Counted from the first letter of the stretch, positions 32,891 to 41,554 are shown. The stretch is 64,000 nt of DNA from Peptoniphilaceae bacterium (GCA_910589545.1 CAJUSY010000012.1:95986-159985); one strand, 5' to 3'. Made by a program: numbers and translations. Notes: generated by a model not told the origin, from the letters alone.

Positions 32891-33802
32891 CTATAAATGA
32901 TTCCTTTTATCTTTTATTCCACAACTTATCGCATTAACAGGACATGCGTTTTTGCATCTTGCGCATCTAATACACTCCATATGATTGCAATTTTTCGTAG
33001 GGTCGATGTTCATCTGGCAGACTTTCCTGCATCTTCCACAACTAATACATTTATCCTTATCCAGTCTGTATTTAAAAATAGAAATCGGGTTGAAGAACGA
33101 ATAAATCGCACCTAATGGACAAATATATTTGCAGAATGGTCTGTAAATCATTATAGAAAGTAAAATCGTAAGTATCAGAATAGTTCCCTTCCAGTAATAC
33201 AAAAATCCAATCGCACCTCTCATACTTTTGTTTAGTAGTACAAGTGGAATCCCACCTTCAAGCATTCCTACCGGACATATCAGTTTGCAAAAATACGGAG
33301 AGCCTTGTCCCAAAATATCCACAACAAACATAGGTAAAATTATTACGAAAATCAGCAAGATAAAATATTTAATCTTTCTCAAATGTTTGTCGTATTTAAA
33401 AGTTTTTATCTTTTTAAAAAAAGGAATTTTGTATAACAAATCTTGAATCAATCCGAATGGACACAACCATCCGCACACAAATCTTCCCATCAAAGCTCCA
33501 ATGAAAAACAAAAATCCTATTATGTAATAGCTAAACTTAAAACTAGAGTTTCCAATTACAGCTTGTAATGAGCCAATCGGACAAGAGCCTTTCGCACCGG
33601 GGCAAGAATAACAATTCATCCCCGGAACGCAAATTTTCTTGAGGTTTCCAGCGTAAATCTTTCCGGTTTTAAAACCTTCTACATAAGAATTGGTAATCAA
33701 AAACCACAGCGATTGGAAAGCGTGTCTGAAATTATCCATTATTTTGTATCTGTTTTTCTTAGTTCCAAATTTTAGTAAATTTTTAATCTTATCCAATTCC
33801 AA
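32891..33802 (-). CDS. NapH/CcoG-like 4Fe-4S membrane protein
   Basis: 303 residues from a TTG at 33802, with GGAG 4 nt upstream; an ATG at 33739 is the other candidate. About four to five membrane segments carry Cys motifs: CVPGMNCYSCPGAKGSCPIG near 57-76, FVCGWLCPFG near 108, CKYICPLG near 230 and two C-terminal ferredoxin motifs, CISCGRCRKVCQ and CIRCARCKNACP. This is the architecture of NapH-type quinol or thiol electron carriers. It overlaps the CD1871A-type gene by 14 bp and probably moves electrons to the exported TlpA-like or rhodanese proteins. Confidence 0.85.
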   Translation of the reverse strand: MELDKIKNLLKFGTKKNRYKIMDNFRHAFQSLWFLITNSYVEGFKTGKIYAGNLKKICVPGMNCYSCPGAKGSCPIGSLQAVIGNSSFKFSYYIIGFLFFIGALMGRFVCGWLCPFGLIQDLLYKIPFFKKIKTFKYDKHLRKIKYFILLIFVIILPMFVVDILGQGSPYFCKLICPVGMLEGGIPLVLLNKSMRGAIGFLYYWKGTILILTILLSIMIYRPFCKYICPLGAIYSFFNPISIFKYRLDKDKCISCGRCRKVCQMNIDPTKNCNHMECIRCARCKNACPVNAISCGIKDKRNHL

Positions 33803-33941
33803 TACACTCCATGCAAATTCTTATAGCCTTATCCAAGACGACTTTGACTTCACCGTTTTTGTATCCGTAATAAATCATCCCAACTGATAAACACAAAATC
33901 ATGACCGAAAACACTCGACTATGAATAAATTTTTTGTACAT
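33789..33941 (-). CDS. CD1871A-type CxxC membrane peptide
   Basis: 50 residues. GGTGAT precedes the ATG at 33941. A short basic start MYKKFIHSRVF leads to one membrane segment (about 11-25), then KNGEVKVVLDKAIRICMECIGIG. The RICMECIGIG end is what names the CD1871A family of CxxC peptides, usually found beside NapH-like 4Fe-4S membrane proteins, as here. It overlaps the next gene by 14 bp. It is probably a small redox partner in the membrane. Confidence 0.8.
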   Translation of the reverse strand: MYKKFIHSRVFSVMILCLSVGMIYYGYKNGEVKVVLDKAIRICMECIGIG

Positions 33942-33955
33942 TTGAATCACCAATT

Positions 33956-35110
33956 TTATTTGTTTTTCAAATTAGCCAATTCTTTTTCGATAACTTGTTT
34001 CCATTCTTCTTTTGATTTTGCACCAGAATAAGTTTCTCCTACAATATTTCCATTTTTGTCGACAAAGAAAGTTTCTGGCATTGCTTGTATTCCGTTTAAT
34101 CTTGCGTTGAAGTTTGATTTGTCTGGCATTAAAAATGGATATGAAGCTTTTGTTTTTTCTTGAATTAGTTTTGCCTTTTTCAATGCTTCATTATTAGTAC
34201 CATTATCGTCCACAGTATCTGTGACAACTCCTACAATATTTACACCTTTGTTCTTCATTTCTTTTTGAACCTCGCTCAAATCAGGAATTTCATTCACACA
34301 AGCACTACACCAAGTGGCAAATACATTTACCATTGTAAGGTCGTATTTTGAAAAATCTTTGCTTGAAAATTCCTTGCCGTTGATATCTTTTGTGGATAAA
34401 TTGCTCAAACCCTTAACCGATTTTTTGTCGAATGCTTCTGTGTTTTCCAAATCAGTTTTTTCAGATAATACAAATCCATTTTCAGGACGTGGTTTTTTAT
34501 CTATAATATCAATTTGAGTTTTAGCAAATTCTTTTGCAAAACCTTCATCCAATTTGCCTTTTGAACTTATGTAGTAAGTGAACTTACCATCTTTTGATTC
34601 GCCGATTTTTTTGTTATTGTCGCATTTTGTGATTTTGGCTATTTCAGCTTCAGACATATTTTTGTCAAACATTCCAATAGTACCCACTCTTTCAAGTTCT
34701 TTTTGCCATTTTTCGTATCCATCACCCATTTTATCGACTACTGCATTTTTTTGTTCTTCAGTTAATTTGCTGAAAGTAAGCATAGCGTATTTCAATTCTT
34801 TGTCGATTGGACTTTGTTCATCTAACATCGCAATCTTCTTGTCTTTCATATCTTTTTTAATTTGCTCTGGAAGTTTGAACTTCAAACCCAAAAACTCATA
34901 TACGAATTCATCTTTTGGTTGTAATGAATAATCAGCAGGTTTAAACTTTTCATTTTCACGGTTTTTATTATCTTTCATTCCAGCCTCTTTTGGACTAACC
35001 ACCTTTGAATCTTTGTCTGTATTTCCATTAGATTTTTGACAACCTACCGCTCCAACGCTAAAACACAAAGCTAGTAGCAAAGTAGTTCCTTTTAATACAT
35101 TTTTTCTCAT
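33956..35110 (-). CDS. TlpA-like thioredoxin-domain lipoprotein
   Basis: 384 residues from the ATG at 35110, chosen because GGAGGATATT precedes it; an upstream in-frame ATG overlaps that site. The signal peptide ends in GAVGC, a plausible lipobox. A novel-looking Lys/Glu-rich domain of about 200 residues follows. The C-terminal TlpA/ResA domain has VFATWCSACVNEIPDL (CSAC near 293) and the cis-Pro region MPETFFVD. It probably reduces disulfides or passes thiols on the cell surface. It is first in the operon with the CD1871A-type peptide and NapH-like protein. Confidence 0.85.
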   Translation of the reverse strand: MRKNVLKGTTLLLALCFSVGAVGCQKSNGNTDKDSKVVSPKEAGMKDNKNRENEKFKPADYSLQPKDEFVYEFLGLKFKLPEQIKKDMKDKKIAMLDEQSPIDKELKYAMLTFSKLTEEQKNAVVDKMGDGYEKWQKELERVGTIGMFDKNMSEAEIAKITKCDNNKKIGESKDGKFTYYISSKGKLDEGFAKEFAKTQIDIIDKKPRPENGFVLSEKTDLENTEAFDKKSVKGLSNLSTKDINGKEFSSKDFSKYDLTMVNVFATWCSACVNEIPDLSEVQKEMKNKGVNIVGVVTDTVDDNGTNNEALKKAKLIQEKTKASYPFLMPDKSNFNARLNGIQAMPETFFVDKNGNIVGETYSGAKSKEEWKQVIEKELANLKNK

Positions 35111-35126
35111 AATATCCTCCATAAAA

Positions 35127-35149
35127 TATCTAAGTTCATTTTTTAGATA
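35127..35149 (-). promoter_or_regulatory. Inverted repeat in the leader of the TlpA-like gene
   Basis: A 7-bp inverted repeat TATCTAA/TTAGATA with a 9-nt loop directly upstream of the ribosome site. It could be an operator or leader hairpin. A TATAAT (minus strand) lies about 30 bp further upstream without a clear -35. Confidence 0.3.
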
Positions 35150-35262
35150 ACACTCATTCGTGTAATCTGATATTATATTAAGATAGTTTTATGAAATGCT
35201 TGTGAAATTATTATTTAAAAATAAAGTCGCAATTGATAAGACTATAATCCTCATTTATAGCA

Positions 35263-35295
35263 ATAAAAAATCTACTACTTTTTCCATAGTAGATT
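35263..35295 (-). terminator. Terminator of the fdhD-to-zinc-ribbon operon
   Basis: Perfect 9-bp stem AATCTACTA/TAGTAGATT followed by TTTTTATT on the minus strand, about 40 bp after the last gene's stop. Confidence 0.85.
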
Positions 35296-35331
35296 TGTAG
35301 CATTATTAGCATATTTATTTTTTCAAAATAA

Positions 35332-35733
35332 TTAACTTTTTTTCACAAATTTGTGCCCACAATGAGGACAAGTTACTTTTATCTTACCTTTATTTCTTGG
35401 TATTTTCATTTCTTTCTTGCAGTTTGGACATTTAATGTACTTTTTATCCTTGGAATTCGCTGCTCTAATTTTGTATTTTTCAAAAAAATCAGTCATGGGT
35501 TTAACTGCTTTTTTGAATTTTTGATTTTCAATCATTCGTTGATATTTATTCACAGAAAAAACTCTGAAAATTCCGAAATAAACAATCAAAATCATTGTGA
35601 TGATTTCTACAACTCTATTTTTAAATTTTAAATTAATCAAAGAAAGTATCAGAGCAACTATTATCATAGTTTTCGATAAAAAATCCACTCCATACACTTT
35701 TTGTAAATAATTTCTTATTTTATCTTTCATCAA
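35332..35733 (-). CDS. Membrane protein with C-terminal zinc ribbon
   Basis: 133 residues, unknown family. Two hydrophobic segments (about 20-36 and 42-58) are followed by a basic helix and a zinc-ribbon: CPNCKKEM near 102 and CPHCGHKF near 124. It overlaps the Sir2 gene by 14 bp and is last in the operon before a terminator. Similar short ribbon proteins look like rhomboid-associated or packaging-type membrane proteins, but I cannot name it. Confidence 0.65.
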   Translation of the reverse strand: MMKDKIRNYLQKVYGVDFLSKTMIIVALILSLINLKFKNRVVEIITMILIVYFGIFRVFSVNKYQRMIENQKFKKAVKPMTDFFEKYKIRAANSKDKKYIKCPNCKKEMKIPRNKGKIKVTCPHCGHKFVKKS

Positions 35734-36460
35734 TATCCCTCGTCACATATTCTAAAGTTTTTGCGATATCGTCGTGAATCACGATATTCGCCATATTATC
35801 GTAGCTTGTACGATCCAAATTAATCAAAATCAAATTATCTCCTCTGAAATAATTGATAAGACCACTTGCAGGATACACTACAAGTGAACTTCCAGCTACA
35901 ATCATAGTATCTGCCTTATTAATCCAATTGATTGCTTTTGCAAATTCAGTTTGCGGTGGAACTTCTCCATACAATGTTACATCTGGACGAACTACTCCTC
36001 CACATTTTTCGCACTTGCAAGGTCTTTGTTGTTTGTAAAAATCAAGTGAGTATTTGGCGGCGCAATCTACACAATAATAATCTCTCAAATTTCCGTGAAT
36101 TTCTGCGATATTTTTCGTTCCAGCCATTTTATCTAAGCTGTCGATATTTTGAGTAATAACGCCAAGTAATTTGTTAGCTTTTTCTAATTTTGTAAGTGAT
36201 AAATGTGCTTTGTTCGGTTTAACTCCTTCAATAATTAAATTTTCAAGAACATAGTTTTGAAATAAATCAGGGCGTGTCGTGAAAAATTCGTGACTCAACA
36301 TATATTCCGGAGAAAAATCGCTGTCGTTTTTCTTGTTATACAAACCTGTCGCAGACCTAAAATCCGGAATTCCCGATGCAGTAGACACTCCTGCTCCACC
36401 AAAAAAAACAATTTTATCGCTTTGTTCTACAATTTGTTTTAATTTTTCAACATCATTCAT
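35720..36460 (-). CDS. cobB: NAD-dependent protein deacylase, Sir2 family
   Basis: 246 residues, cytoplasmic. The NAD site has GAGVSTASGIPDFRS near 19-33. The catalytic core has TQNIDSL and the active His in EIHGNLR near 117. The zinc site uses two pairs: CVDC near 126, then CKCEKCGG near 147. TLYGEVPP and VAGSSLVVYPASG complete the fold. It would remove acetyl or acyl groups from lysines. It overlaps the EamA transporter gene by 8 bp, so it belongs to the molybdenum-cofactor operon transcript. Confidence 0.9.
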   Translation of the reverse strand: MNDVEKLKQIVEQSDKIVFFGGAGVSTASGIPDFRSATGLYNKKNDSDFSPEYMLSHEFFTTRPDLFQNYVLENLIIEGVKPNKAHLSLTKLEKANKLLGVITQNIDSLDKMAGTKNIAEIHGNLRDYYCVDCAAKYSLDFYKQQRPCKCEKCGGVVRPDVTLYGEVPPQTEFAKAINWINKADTMIVAGSSLVVYPASGLINYFRGDNLILINLDRTSYDNMANIVIHDDIAKTLEYVTRDIDER

Positions 36461-37361
36461 TATTTACCCTTCCTTTTGCTCTTCTCTCTTGAAATCTCGT
36501 TGAAATTGCCAGTATCATAACAGACAAAAATATCATAAAACATCCAAGCAATCTTCTTGGATCTGTAGTTTCCTTAAACAAAATAATCCCCAATATTACA
36601 GATGTGATAGGCTCCAATGTAGAAAAAATCGTGTACGTGCTGACACCTGCATTTACTATTGCAAGCTGAATGAATAATGTACCAAACACCGACACCAAAA
36701 TTGAAATCACAAACGCAATTATCCACGCATATTTTGATAGCGACAATGTAAAATCGCCAGTGATAAGTCCATATATTAAAAGCATTATGGAGTTAATCGT
36801 GCAATTGTAAAATGTTACCTTTACACTATCCATGTATTTTAGTCCCGACACATCCATGTAAATCAAATAAAAAGAATAAGTACAACCAGATGCTACCGCC
36901 AAGAATAATCCTAATGGAAAATTACTACTTCCACCTACATTATTCGCCAGTAAAATCACTCCAACAATCGATGCAATAAGTGAAATGAATTTGTATTTTG
37001 TCATTTTTTCGTTCAAAAACAAAACCGAATACACCGTTACAATCGTTGGGAAAATAAAGTGAATGGACGTTGCAAGACCTACCGAAATATATTGATACGA
37101 TGCATAAAGCATTGTCATAGTAATGCAACCGCCAATACTACACATGAGTAATAGTTTTTTCAATTCTTGTTTTGTAACTTTGAGGCTAACATTTCTGCTT
37201 TTCAATGAAATTATCAAAAATGGAATTACGAAAAATCCCCTCAAAAAAGAAGTCATAATTACGTTACTTCCATTACTCAACGTCTCTCTAACCATTATTG
37301 GTGTAAATCCGAAAATCAACGCCGAAATAATGGCAAACATCATTCCCTTGGCTTTTCTCAC
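36453..37361 (-). CDS. EamA/DMT-family transporter
   Basis: 302 residues with ten hydrophobic segments in two repeated EamA halves of about 140 residues each, the standard drug/metabolite transporter layout. GTLFIQLAIVNAGVSTYTIFSTLEPITSVILG near 230-260 contains the second-half family signature. The substrate is unknown. It overlaps both neighbours (NUDIX by 1 bp, Sir2 by 8 bp). Confidence 0.85.
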   Translation of the reverse strand: MRKAKGMMFAIISALIFGFTPIMVRETLSNGSNVIMTSFLRGFFVIPFLIISLKSRNVSLKVTKQELKKLLLMCSIGGCITMTMLYASYQYISVGLATSIHFIFPTIVTVYSVLFLNEKMTKYKFISLIASIVGVILLANNVGGSSNFPLGLFLAVASGCTYSFYLIYMDVSGLKYMDSVKVTFYNCTINSIMLLIYGLITGDFTLSLSKYAWIIAFVISILVSVFGTLFIQLAIVNAGVSTYTIFSTLEPITSVILGIILFKETTDPRRLLGCFMIFLSVMILAISTRFQERRAKGRVNNE

Positions 37362-37816
37362 TATTTAAAACACTCCTTTTTCACGCACTTATTATCCTCA
37401 TAATAAAGCACGATTTCAGAATATTTTCCGTCATAAATATCAAAGATTTCATCCATTGAATCACTGTGTCCGTTCATTTGCTTTAATTTTTCGTAGTCGA
37501 TAAACTCCAATGTCCCTTCGACATTTTCTTGTATCAATTCTCCTGAAAAATCATCAGTTTCGTACAAAAAACCAATAATTCTGTCATTCTTATCCATATC
37601 ATACCAGCTAATCATTCCGATATATCTGATATTTTCTACAACCAAATTAGTCTCTTCTTTTGCTTCTCTGATTACAGACTCAGTAATAGATTCTATTTTT
37701 TCGACATGACCGCCTGGAAAAGTCAATCCTTCCCAACCGTATTTTTTAACCTTATCCAAAACCAAAACATCATTTCCACGATTTATTTTAATCATGTTGC
37801 ACAAAATATTTTCCAT
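37361..37816 (-). CDS. NUDIX hydrolase (8-oxo-dGTP diphosphatase-like)
   Basis: 151 residues. The Nudix box runs from GGHVEKIESI to REAKEETNLVV (about 36-58), keeping the G(x5)E...REUxEExG pattern. The overall layout (RGNDVLVLDKV at the start, an acidic TLEFIDYEKL later) resembles MutX/YtkD-type enzymes that hydrolyse nucleoside triphosphates, possibly oxidised ones. It is 9 bp after the mobA-mobB gene and overlaps the transporter gene. Confidence 0.85.
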   Translation of the reverse strand: MENILCNMIKINRGNDVLVLDKVKKYGWEGLTFPGGHVEKIESITESVIREAKEETNLVVENIRYIGMISWYDMDKNDRIIGFLYETDDFSGELIQENVEGTLEFIDYEKLKQMNGHSDSMDEIFDIYDGKYSEIVLYYEDNKCVKKECFK

Positions 37817-37825
37817 AAATACCTT

Positions 37826-38833
37826 CTAAATTTTAAATTTTCGAATGATATAATCTGCAAATTCTAAAACATCATTAATATCGAAATTATCGTAACCGTC
37901 AAACTTCCTATCGCTGATAATTCCGTATTTGTTCACATCGCTACATACCAAATCATCCGTAAGAGTACATTCGTATTTAATAAAATCGGAATCCTTCATT
38001 CCTTCGATAATTATCAAATCGACATCATCCATTAATTTTATCAAATCATAAATGTTTTTACTCCTACCATCTAATTTAAAGTATTTATCGTTAAAAATCA
38101 AGGTTTGATAAGCACCGTATTGTTTGTAATAAAAAGTGTCCGTATCTTCAAAATCAAGCGTAAAGTCGTGGCCATCGTGTTTTATAACAGAACAAGTTTT
38201 GTTTCTTTTTTTCAATTCTCCAACTAATTTTTTAATAAAAGTAGTTTTGCCGCTATTTTTCTTGCCACAAATACAAATCAAAGGCGTAGAATTTTTCTTC
38301 AATTCTTCTGGATTATTTATATTTACAAACTCATCTTCAAAAATTGTGTACTTCAAATTAACAAATTTTGCATCTATTTTTTTGATTAAATTCATCATGC
38401 GATAATCTTTGTTAGAAAGCATTTCCTCCACAACGGGAATTATTTTTTTGGAAAAAATCCCACAAGTTGGATAGCATTGGTCATCTGTTTCAAAAATTAC
38501 AGCTTCATCTGAAAAACTTGCGATAGATGCCGCAAAATCCACCAAATCAGACTTCACATTAATCATATCGCAAGAAGTTACAAATACATATTCATTTGTA
38601 GAATTTTTTAAAATCTCCAACATTCCACTCAAAGGTCCTGCATCAATATAAGTGTCCTTTACAGTTTTAATTGGAGAATAATCGGCTGTATTGGATGAAA
38701 CAATTACCTCGTAGTCTTTGAATCTATCAATCAATTCCTCTATAAAAGTGTGTCCGTAAAAGTTCAAATCAAACTTGTTTTGACCCATTCTAATACTCTT
38801 TCCACCAGCTAATATTCCTACAGAAACTTTCAT
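37826..38833 (-). CDS. MobA-MobB fusion, molybdopterin guanine dinucleotide synthesis
   Basis: 335 residues in two domains. Residues 1-185 are MobA, which links GMP to molybdopterin: GILAGGKSIRMGQNKFDL near 7 with GKS..MG..K, and FVTSCDMINV near 92. Residues 190-335 are MobB, a GTP-binding protein: P-loop CGKKNSGKTTFIKKL near 189 and VIKHDGHDFTLD. Fusions of this kind occur in Firmicutes. The start overlaps the moeA stop by 4 bp. It supplies the bis-MGD cofactor for an oxidoreductase such as formate dehydrogenase, which is not in the window. Confidence 0.9.
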   Translation of the reverse strand: MKVSVGILAGGKSIRMGQNKFDLNFYGHTFIEELIDRFKDYEVIVSSNTADYSPIKTVKDTYIDAGPLSGMLEILKNSTNEYVFVTSCDMINVKSDLVDFAASIASFSDEAVIFETDDQCYPTCGIFSKKIIPVVEEMLSNKDYRMMNLIKKIDAKFVNLKYTIFEDEFVNINNPEELKKNSTPLICICGKKNSGKTTFIKKLVGELKKRNKTCSVIKHDGHDFTLDFEDTDTFYYKQYGAYQTLIFNDKYFKLDGRSKNIYDLIKLMDDVDLIIIEGMKDSDFIKYECTLTDDLVCSDVNKYGIISDRKFDGYDNFDINDVLEFADYIIRKFKI

Positions 38834-40011
38834 ATCTCACCCAAATAAATATAATCCACATTCGATCCTTCTTTTAAGCTTTCATTTTGCTTTTGAAGTA
38901 AAAGCGCATTGCAATTTGTCAAATCTTGTAGCATAGAATTCTTGTGTTTGTCAAAAATCGTAATCTTAGAATCTTTTACAAAACATCTGACATATCGTTG
39001 TAACTTAGATGGTTTCATCGATCCTTTTACAACTTTTCCTTTTTCGAATTGTTTGACATTTAATCCATAATATTTATTGTACAAATCCCAAAATAAAACT
39101 TCGAAATTACAAAAAGCTGCAAACGGACTTCCCGAACACGACAGAACGATTGTGTCAGCTACTTTTGATGCCATCACTGGAGTTCCAGGCTTCATTGCAA
39201 TTCTGTGGAACAAAACTTCTCCAATTTGTTTCATACAAGATTCCATCAAATCCTTATCTCCGACACTCACTCCACCAGTTGTTATGATCACATCAGCTTT
39301 TGGTGTCAAATTTTTTATTTCTCTAATGATTGATTCTTCATCATCTAGACAGTTTTTTTGTTCGACAACTTCCACTCCTGAATTTTTTAGAATAGATTTC
39401 AATGTAAAAGTAGTTGAACTGTAGATTTTACCTGGAGTATAATCATCACCGGGATACAACAATTCAGATCCTGTCGACAATAGCGCTACTTTTAATTTCT
39501 TATAAACTTTAACTTTTGCATAACCATTTGAAGCCAAAATCGATAAATCAACTGAAGAAATCCTCGTGTTTTTAGGAATTAACAAATCCCCTTTGGACAC
39601 ATCTTCTCCTTCTTTGATGTAGTAATCAAAAGGCTTATAAGATTTTTTGATTTCGATAAAACCATCTAACACTTCGCAATCTTCTTGTTTTACAATTGCA
39701 TCGTAGCCTTGTGGTATGAATGCACCTGTCATTATTCTCACGCAAGTATTTTCTTCGTAATCAAAATCATTGCAATCGCCTGCAAAATTCGTCCCTATAA
39801 TTTTCTTTTTAGATAATTTGTCAGAATCTTTGCTACTTACAGCGTATCCATCCATCGCACTTTTTGGATAAGGAGGATTGTTGAACTTCGCCAACACATC
39901 CTCCTCCAAAACTCTGTTATAAGCATCATCGATATCAATTACTTCAATATCAGATGCTTTTTTTTGTGTTTCTCTAAGAATTTCTTTTGCTTTTTCTACT
40001 TGTAATAACAT
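38830..40011 (-). CDS. moeA: Molybdopterin molybdotransferase MoeA
   Basis: 393 residues, normal length. MoeA inserts molybdate into adenylylated molybdopterin. Motifs include PPYPKSAMDGYAV near 46, RIMTGAFIPQGYDAIV near 88, STGSELLYPGD near 175, ITTGGVSVGDKD near 243 and KPGTPVMAS. It lies 10 bp after the formate/nitrite channel gene and overlaps mobA-mobB by 4 bp. Confidence 0.93.
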   Translation of the reverse strand: MLLQVEKAKEILRETQKKASDIEVIDIDDAYNRVLEEDVLAKFNNPPYPKSAMDGYAVSSKDSDKLSKKKIIGTNFAGDCNDFDYEENTCVRIMTGAFIPQGYDAIVKQEDCEVLDGFIEIKKSYKPFDYYIKEGEDVSKGDLLIPKNTRISSVDLSILASNGYAKVKVYKKLKVALLSTGSELLYPGDDYTPGKIYSSTTFTLKSILKNSGVEVVEQKNCLDDEESIIREIKNLTPKADVIITTGGVSVGDKDLMESCMKQIGEVLFHRIAMKPGTPVMASKVADTIVLSCSGSPFAAFCNFEVLFWDLYNKYYGLNVKQFEKGKVVKGSMKPSKLQRYVRCFVKDSKITIFDKHKNSMLQDLTNCNALLLQKQNESLKEGSNVDYIYLGEI

Positions 40012-40021
40012 TAATTCAACC

Positions 40022-40657
40022 TTATTCGCTTTTTAATTTTGTGTTTATATTTCTCATTGTTGGAATCAAAATTCCGCCCAATACATTACCCAAAGTAATG
40101 ACAATTAGAGCGATGATTGTTTGTGAATTCCACATTCTCGCCATTTGAATGTAAAACATATCTGCAATACTGTGTTCAAATCCGACCAAAATAAATACCA
40201 TAATACTCATTATAATTCCCAAATATTTTCCAATTTCGTGAGGATTGTTTAAGTATTGATCCACAGCGTGAACAACCATAATATTACAGAAAATCCCCAA
40301 AACAAACAAACTTATCAAAGTATCATCTGCTTTTACTTGAACCAATTTTGTGGATTTTTCGATAATTCCAGGAGCAACTCTCGTAAGACGAACCAATTCC
40401 GCTACGATAATACTACCGACTAAATTTCCAACCCATACCATCAAACACCATGGTAAATAAGTTTTTACATCATTGCAGAACAGATACCCAACTTTCCCTG
40501 TAAATAAATTATACTTTAAAGTACACACAGCAAAAAGTCCCAAGCTGAACATAAATGCCCCGACGATTTTATTGTTTAGGCTCAAAAACGCAACTCCGCC
40601 CATAGCAATAAACGCCCCTGCCATAATGGCATACAAAAAATCCGCAAATTTTTTCAT
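40022..40657 (-). CDS. Formate/nitrite transporter family channel
   Basis: 211 residues, shorter than FocA or NirC (about 270-285) because the ends and loops are trimmed. Six membrane segments remain. FNT landmarks present are AGAFIAMGG near 14-22, LKYNLFTGKVGYL near 47, WVGNLVGS near 75, GIFCNIMVVHA (channel-lining His near 130) and FEHSIADMFYIQ near 158. It would move formate or a related small anion; formate fits the flanking fdhD and moeA. It is 2 bp after fdhD. Confidence 0.87.
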   Translation of the reverse strand: MKKFADFLYAIMAGAFIAMGGVAFLSLNNKIVGAFMFSLGLFAVCTLKYNLFTGKVGYLFCNDVKTYLPWCLMVWVGNLVGSIIVAELVRLTRVAPGIIEKSTKLVQVKADDTLISLFVLGIFCNIMVVHAVDQYLNNPHEIGKYLGIIMSIMVFILVGFEHSIADMFYIQMARMWNSQTIIALIVITLGNVLGGILIPTMRNINTKLKSE

Positions 40658-40659
40658 AA

Positions 40660-41412
40660 TTAATCCTTCTTTCTAAAATCCTTATAAATATTTAAACGAC
40701 TTTGTTTGCAAAAGCCGATTACGGACAAGTTATATTTGCTAGCTAATTCCAAAGAAATATCAGTTGGTGCGCTTCTAGAAACTATAACAGAAATACCTGA
40801 ATTGACACATTTTTGAACAATTGATGAAGGAATTCTTCCAGAGGTAAATGCAATTAAATCAGATAGTTTTTCCCCATTTAACACCGCAGTACCCACAGCC
40901 TTGTCAAAAGCATTGTATCTTCCAATATCATCACATTGACAAATTATTTCTCCATTTTTTGCCAAAACAACAGAATGAACATTGCCAGTTTCTTTGAATA
41001 ACTGCGATCCCGATAAGTTAAAATTGGAAATCTTCAACAGCGTTTCTTCATCCCAATCAATCGGAGTGACCTTCTCATCTCTATTTGTAAAATTGTACGG
41101 AACGTTTTTATAATCTCCACTTTCAGTAGTCACATGACTTGGAGTGTTATCAATATCTTTTAAAGTAACATCACAAACATTCCCGTCAATTTTAATATCT
41201 ACATTTGCTATATCTTCTGGCTTTACAATATTTTCTGTTATAAGATATCCTGTAACAAGTTCTTGTAAATCCTTTTCAATACACAAAAGTTTAACTATAG
41301 GTTTTGAATTAATATTTATATCTAATAAAAATTCTCTTAAAATAACATCTTCAACTTCTTCTATAACTCCATCGTTATATTTCTTAAGTATTACATTTTT
41401 TTCAAATTTCAT
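40660..41412 (-). CDS. fdhD: FdhD-family sulfurtransferase lacking the CxxC loop
   Basis: 250 residues. FdhD transfers sulfur from a cysteine desulfurase to the molybdenum cofactor of formate dehydrogenase. NVHSVVLAKNGEIICQCDDIGRYNAFDKAVG near 142-172, FTSGRIPSSIVQK near 190 and NLSVIGFCKQSRLNIY near 230 are family features. The loop that carries the sulfur-binding CxxC in E. coli reads VTTESGDYKN here (near 93-102) and has no Cys. Either another Cys serves or the protein has a different activity. It is first in an eight-gene operon behind a good promoter. Confidence 0.85.
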   Translation of the reverse strand: MKFEKNVILKKYNDGVIEEVEDVILREFLLDININSKPIVKLLCIEKDLQELVTGYLITENIVKPEDIANVDIKIDGNVCDVTLKDIDNTPSHVTTESGDYKNVPYNFTNRDEKVTPIDWDEETLLKISNFNLSGSQLFKETGNVHSVVLAKNGEIICQCDDIGRYNAFDKAVGTAVLNGEKLSDLIAFTSGRIPSSIVQKCVNSGISVIVSRSAPTDISLELASKYNLSVIGFCKQSRLNIYKDFRKKD

Positions 41413-41429
41413 AATCTCTCCTTTATTTC

Positions 41430-41458
41430 ATTATATCAAACAACTTTAGTTGGTACAA
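41430..41458 (-). promoter_or_regulatory. fdhD: Promoter with palindromic spacer for the fdhD operon
   Basis: Minus-strand -35 TTGTAC (41453-41458), 17-bp spacer, -10 TATAAT (41430-41435), 18 bp before the fdhD start with AAAGGAGAG between. The spacer contains CAACT-AA-AGTTG, a 5-bp inverted repeat well placed to be a repressor site. Confidence 0.7.
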
Positions 41459-41525
41459 ATACTTAAAATTTAATTATAAAATACTAATTCTGATAATATT
41501 CTTGGAATTTCAAATCTTAAAAAAC

Positions 41526-41554
41526 ACAAAAATCGGCGATAATTATCGCCGATT
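41526..41554 (-). terminator. Terminator overlapping the queH stop
   Basis: Perfect self-complementary AATCGGCGATAA/TTATCGCCGATT (41531-41554) followed by TTTGTGTTTT on the minus strand. It includes the last codons of queH. Confidence 0.75.
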
